Positions 61,092-64,000 of a DNA stretch of 64,000 bases are shown here, one piece after another. Position numbers and translations under genes: made by a program. The first letter of the stretch is position 1. Every line of letters begins with the position of its first letter. The DNA is from HTCC2207 sp002685195 (GTDB taxonomy: Bacteria > Pseudomonadota > Gammaproteobacteria > Pseudomonadales > Porticoccaceae). The stretch covers positions 806,001 to 870,000 of the forward strand of contig CP179212.1 of NCBI GenBank assembly GCA_051201675.1, written 5' to 3'. The notes beneath the pieces are model-generated. The model was not told the DNA's origin and ran no database searches. It was given only the letters and a program-made list of their open reading frames with translations.

Positions 61092-63755
61092 ATGGGCAAA
61101 TCTTTAGTTATTGTAGAGTCTCCAGCCAAAGCTAAAACAATCAACCGATATCTTGGCGATGATTTCATCGTCAAGTCGAGTGTTGGTCATATCAGAGACC
61201 TGCCCACTGGTGCAAACAGAACACCTAGCGATCCTAAAGAGCGAGCAAAGCAGGCAGCTTTGACTAGAAAGATGTCTCCTGAGCAAAAGGTTATTCACCG
61301 TGAAAAAAAGGCGAAATCTCAGCTTATAAATAGCATGGGTATTGATCCTGAAAATAACTGGAAAGCTGAGTATGCAACTCTCCCTGGAAAGGAAAAAGTT
61401 GTCTCTGAATTAAAGAAGTTGGCGAAGAATGCTGATACTGTTTATCTCGCGACAGATATGGATAGAGAAGGAGAGGCTATTGCTTGGCATCTAACTCAAG
61501 TGATCGGTGGTGATGATAGTCGGTATAAGAGGGTTGTTTTCAACGAAATCACCAAGAAGGCAATTCGGACTGCTTTTGAAGACCCCGGAGAATTAAACTC
61601 TGATCGAGTAGATGCTCAACAGGCCCGCAGGTTTCTAGATCGAGTGGTTGGATTTATGGTTTCACCTCTTCTTTGGGAGAAGGTTGGGAGAGGCCTGTCA
61701 GCGGGTAGAGTTCAATCTGTAGCTCTAAAAATGATTGTTGAGCGTGAACGAGAAATTCGTGCTTTTGTTCCCGAGGAATATTGGACAGTGCAAGCTGACC
61801 TCGAAAACAAAGGGGCTACCGAAGAGGATGACGTGAAAATTCGTTTTGACGTCAAACGAGATCAAGGTAAGGCTTTCAGGCCTGTCAATAAAGAGCAAGC
61901 TGACGTTGCTTTAAGTGCACTTAGAGAAGCTGTGTATTCTGTGCTTAAGCGCGAAGATAAACCAACTAAGTCAAAACCCTCAGCGCCATTTATTACTTCC
62001 ACACTCCAACAGGCCGCAAGCACTCGTTTAGGGTTTGGGGTTAAGAAAACAATGATGATGGCCCAGCGTCTTTATGAGGCAGGGTACATTACCTACATGC
62101 GGACTGATTCAACTAATTTGAGTGCTGATGCTGTTGCCGCTTGTCGAGAATATATTCAGTTGCGTCATGGTGATAAATACCTGCCAGAAGCAGCGATTAC
62201 CTATAGTAGCAAATCTGGTGCTCAAGATGCCCACGAAGCAATACGTCCTTCAAATATTGATATATCACCGGGAAGCCTTGGCGATATGGAAGTTGATGCC
62301 CGAAGACTTTATCAATTAATCTGGCAGCAATTTGTTGCCTGTCAGATGACGAATGCTGAATTTACATCTACCACAATCACTGTCGGTGCAGATGGCTATG
62401 AGCTCACGACTAAAGGCAGGGTGACTCGCTTTGATGGTTACTTGGCGGTTATGCCGCTCAATCGTAAAAGCGATGATGACATTGAACTTCCAGACCTGAA
62501 AAAAGATGATGAAATGTCGATGTTGGCACTCATTCCCCAGCAGCATTTCACCAAGCCTGTCGCTCGGTTCTCAGAGGCGGCTCTCGTTAAAGAACTGGAG
62601 AAACGAGGTATTGGTCGACCCTCAACTTATGCGTCTATTATTTCTACAATTCAAGACAGAGGGTACGTCAAAATAGAAAACAAACGTATTTTTGCAGAGA
62701 AGATTGGAGACATTGTTACCGACAGACTTTCAGAAAGTTTTACAGATCTTATGGATTATGGTTTTACTGCGACAATGGAAGAGCACCTTGATGAGATAGC
62801 CGCAGGTACACTGGATTGGAAAAACCTATTAAACCGTTTTTATAAAGACTTTAGTCAGCAGGTCCAATCAGCAAAAGAACCTGACCAAGGAATGAGGCCA
62901 AATAAGCCCTCACAAACTGATATTCCCTGCACTAAGTGTGGAAGACCGATGATGATTCGTACGGCGGGGACAGGTGTGTTCTTAGGTTGCTCTGGTTATG
63001 CGTTGCCCCCAAAAGAGCGGTGTAAGCACACCATCAATCTCACAGAGGGTGATGAAGCAGTTAATATTGAAGAAGATGATGAGGCTGAGTCAAAATCACT
63101 TTTGCACAAACATCGGTGCAGACTGTGTAATACATCAATGGATAGTTATTTATTAGATGAGACACGAAAACTTCATGTCTGTGGTAACAACCCCGATTGT
63201 GTAGGACATGAGATAGAAATTGGACAGTACGTAATTAAGGGCTATGAGGGACCTGTACTTGACTGCGACAAGTGTCATAGTGAAATGCAATTGAAAACGG
63301 GACGTTTTGGCAAGTATTTTGGTTGTACCGGCGAAACTAGTCCCGGTGAGCCCTGTAAGAATACGCGCAAGCTTCTTAGAAACGGAGAAGCCGCGCCTCC
63401 CAAAGTAGATCCTATTGCAATGCCAGAATTACGCTGCGCAAAGGTAGAGGATCACTATGTCCTACGAGACGGGGCCTCGGGGATTTTCTTGGCGGCAAGT
63501 CAATTTCCACGCCATAGGGAAACGAGAGCTCCAACTGTCAATGAATTGCTACCTTACAAGGATAAGATAGATCCCAAATATCAATTCCTTTTGACGGCTC
63601 CGGTTTCTGACCCTGATGGAAATGAGACTGTCATTCGTTATAGTAGAAAAACGAAAGAGCAATACGTACGAAGTGAAACTGATGGTAAGCCCACTGGGTG
63701 GAGTGCGTTTTACGGCCACGGCAAATGGACTCCAGCAGAAAAAGGGGCTAAGTAA
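61092..63755 (+). CDS. topA: DNA topoisomerase I
   Basis: 887 aa, near E. coli TopA (865). TOPRIM domain with IVESPAKAKTINRYL and TDMDREGEAIAWHL, the catalytic Tyr335 in ITYMRTDSTNLS, PSTYASIISTIQDRGYV in the central arch and three C-terminal zinc ribbons (CTKCGRPMMIR, CRLCNTSM, CDKCHSEMQLKTGRFG). Relaxes negative supercoils, counteracting gyrase. AAGGAAAA serves as ribosome site. Confidence 0.97.
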   Translation: MGKSLVIVESPAKAKTINRYLGDDFIVKSSVGHIRDLPTGANRTPSDPKERAKQAALTRKMSPEQKVIHREKKAKSQLINSMGIDPENNWKAEYATLPGKEKVVSELKKLAKNADTVYLATDMDREGEAIAWHLTQVIGGDDSRYKRVVFNEITKKAIRTAFEDPGELNSDRVDAQQARRFLDRVVGFMVSPLLWEKVGRGLSAGRVQSVALKMIVEREREIRAFVPEEYWTVQADLENKGATEEDDVKIRFDVKRDQGKAFRPVNKEQADVALSALREAVYSVLKREDKPTKSKPSAPFITSTLQQAASTRLGFGVKKTMMMAQRLYEAGYITYMRTDSTNLSADAVAACREYIQLRHGDKYLPEAAITYSSKSGAQDAHEAIRPSNIDISPGSLGDMEVDARRLYQLIWQQFVACQMTNAEFTSTTITVGADGYELTTKGRVTRFDGYLAVMPLNRKSDDDIELPDLKKDDEMSMLALIPQQHFTKPVARFSEAALVKELEKRGIGRPSTYASIISTIQDRGYVKIENKRIFAEKIGDIVTDRLSESFTDLMDYGFTATMEEHLDEIAAGTLDWKNLLNRFYKDFSQQVQSAKEPDQGMRPNKPSQTDIPCTKCGRPMMIRTAGTGVFLGCSGYALPPKERCKHTINLTEGDEAVNIEEDDEAESKSLLHKHRCRLCNTSMDSYLLDETRKLHVCGNNPDCVGHEIEIGQYVIKGYEGPVLDCDKCHSEMQLKTGRFGKYFGCTGETSPGEPCKNTRKLLRNGEAAPPKVDPIAMPELRCAKVEDHYVLRDGASGIFLAASQFPRHRETRAPTVNELLPYKDKIDPKYQFLLTAPVSDPDGNETVIRYSRKTKEQYVRSETDGKPTGWSAFYGHGKWTPAEKGAK

Positions 63756-63906
63756 TTGCTACTTTAGTTGTCCGATAAGAACGGTCATTGCTTTATACTA
63801 TGTTAAACTAGAAGTCTCACAGGTAGGGGTATGGCTAACAAGTCGTTGCCAATAGTCGGTTCAGTAGGAGCCAGACTCCGGAAAAACATTAAAAGGAATA
63901 GGTTAT

Positions 63907-64000
63907 ATGGCTTTCACTGAATATGAACTCATCGTTCTAGATGATGGTGAAATTGCTTTGCAGCGTGCTGGATCTGACGAACCATTGGTACGGATCAGCT
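63907..64000 (+). CDS. Start of an unidentified protein (truncated by window end)
   Basis: 31 residues from ATG 63907, with AGGAATAGG upstream, reading MAFTEYELIVLDDGEIALQR then AGSDEPLVRIS. The open frame continues off the window. I do not recognise the family; a small acidic cytoplasmic protein is likely. The 151-bp gap after topA holds no other feature that I can see. Confidence 0.5.
   Translation, partial: MAFTEYELIVLDDGEIALQRAGSDEPLVRIS

Overview
The window looks like a chromosomal segment of a free-living marine gammaproteobacterium with moderate to low GC, plausibly near the SAR92/Porticoccaceae/Cellvibrionales groups. This rests on gammaproteobacterial housekeeping genes (cmoA, cmoB, slyX, ttcA, a TatD proper, topA, argS, a oadGAB sodium pump), catabolic genes typical of users of marine osmolytes and algal polysaccharides, and no phage, IS or CRISPR content. 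The taxonomic guess is inference; no rRNA gene is present.

Layout. 1-229: tail of a sulfotransferase-like gene. 272-7479: a catabolic block with a DpkA/LhpD-type imino-acid reductase, a LysR regulator, and a four-gene operon (ketoglutarate-semialdehyde-type aldehyde dehydrogenase, M19-dipeptidase-like protein lacking most metal ligands, and two proteins I cannot assign). 7501-11014: Fe-alcohol dehydrogenase, MmsA-type CoA-acylating aldehyde dehydrogenase and IclR, a combination known from 3-hydroxypropionate/DMSP catabolism. 11173-12502: DksA/TraR protein and LysR. 12574-18671: purU-soxBDAG, a heterotetrameric sarcosine-oxidase-like operon with a variant delta subunit. Together the first 18.7 kb reads as an island for N-methylated or cyclic amino-acid and C3-osmolyte catabolism, with the Sox enzyme releasing C1 units to folate and PurU returning them as formate.

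19.0-23.2 kb: nitroreductase, flavodoxin, lytic-transglycosylase-like lipoprotein, nitronate monooxygenase, a six-helix membrane protein and tRNA-Arg(ACG) with a perfect-stem terminator. 23.3-31.6 kb: divergent lrp/ald, cmoB, slyX, an aldehyde dehydrogenase, cmoA and an M16 protease. 31.7-35.6 kb: AraC regulator divergent from a MaoC hydratase/acyl-CoA dehydrogenase pair. 35.6-40.2 kb: TSUP transporter, SlyD, Smr protein, DUF6134-like protein, an extended lipocalin, ttcA. 40.4-47.4 kb: putP, argS, oadGAB, bolA.

47.6-57.7 kb is a likely beta-glucan (laminarin-like) locus: a 1,472-aa repeat-built surface lipoprotein with several predicted carbohydrate-binding modules, a LytS/LytTR two-component pair and an exported GH3 glucosidase. 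The right end holds SDR, MOSC, tatD, uspA, an unknown membrane-anchored protein, topA and the start of another gene.

The best candidates for something undescribed are the 2401-7479 operon with the variant Sox operon beside it, and the modular lipoprotein, whose carbohydrate-binding pair was duplicated at DNA level.
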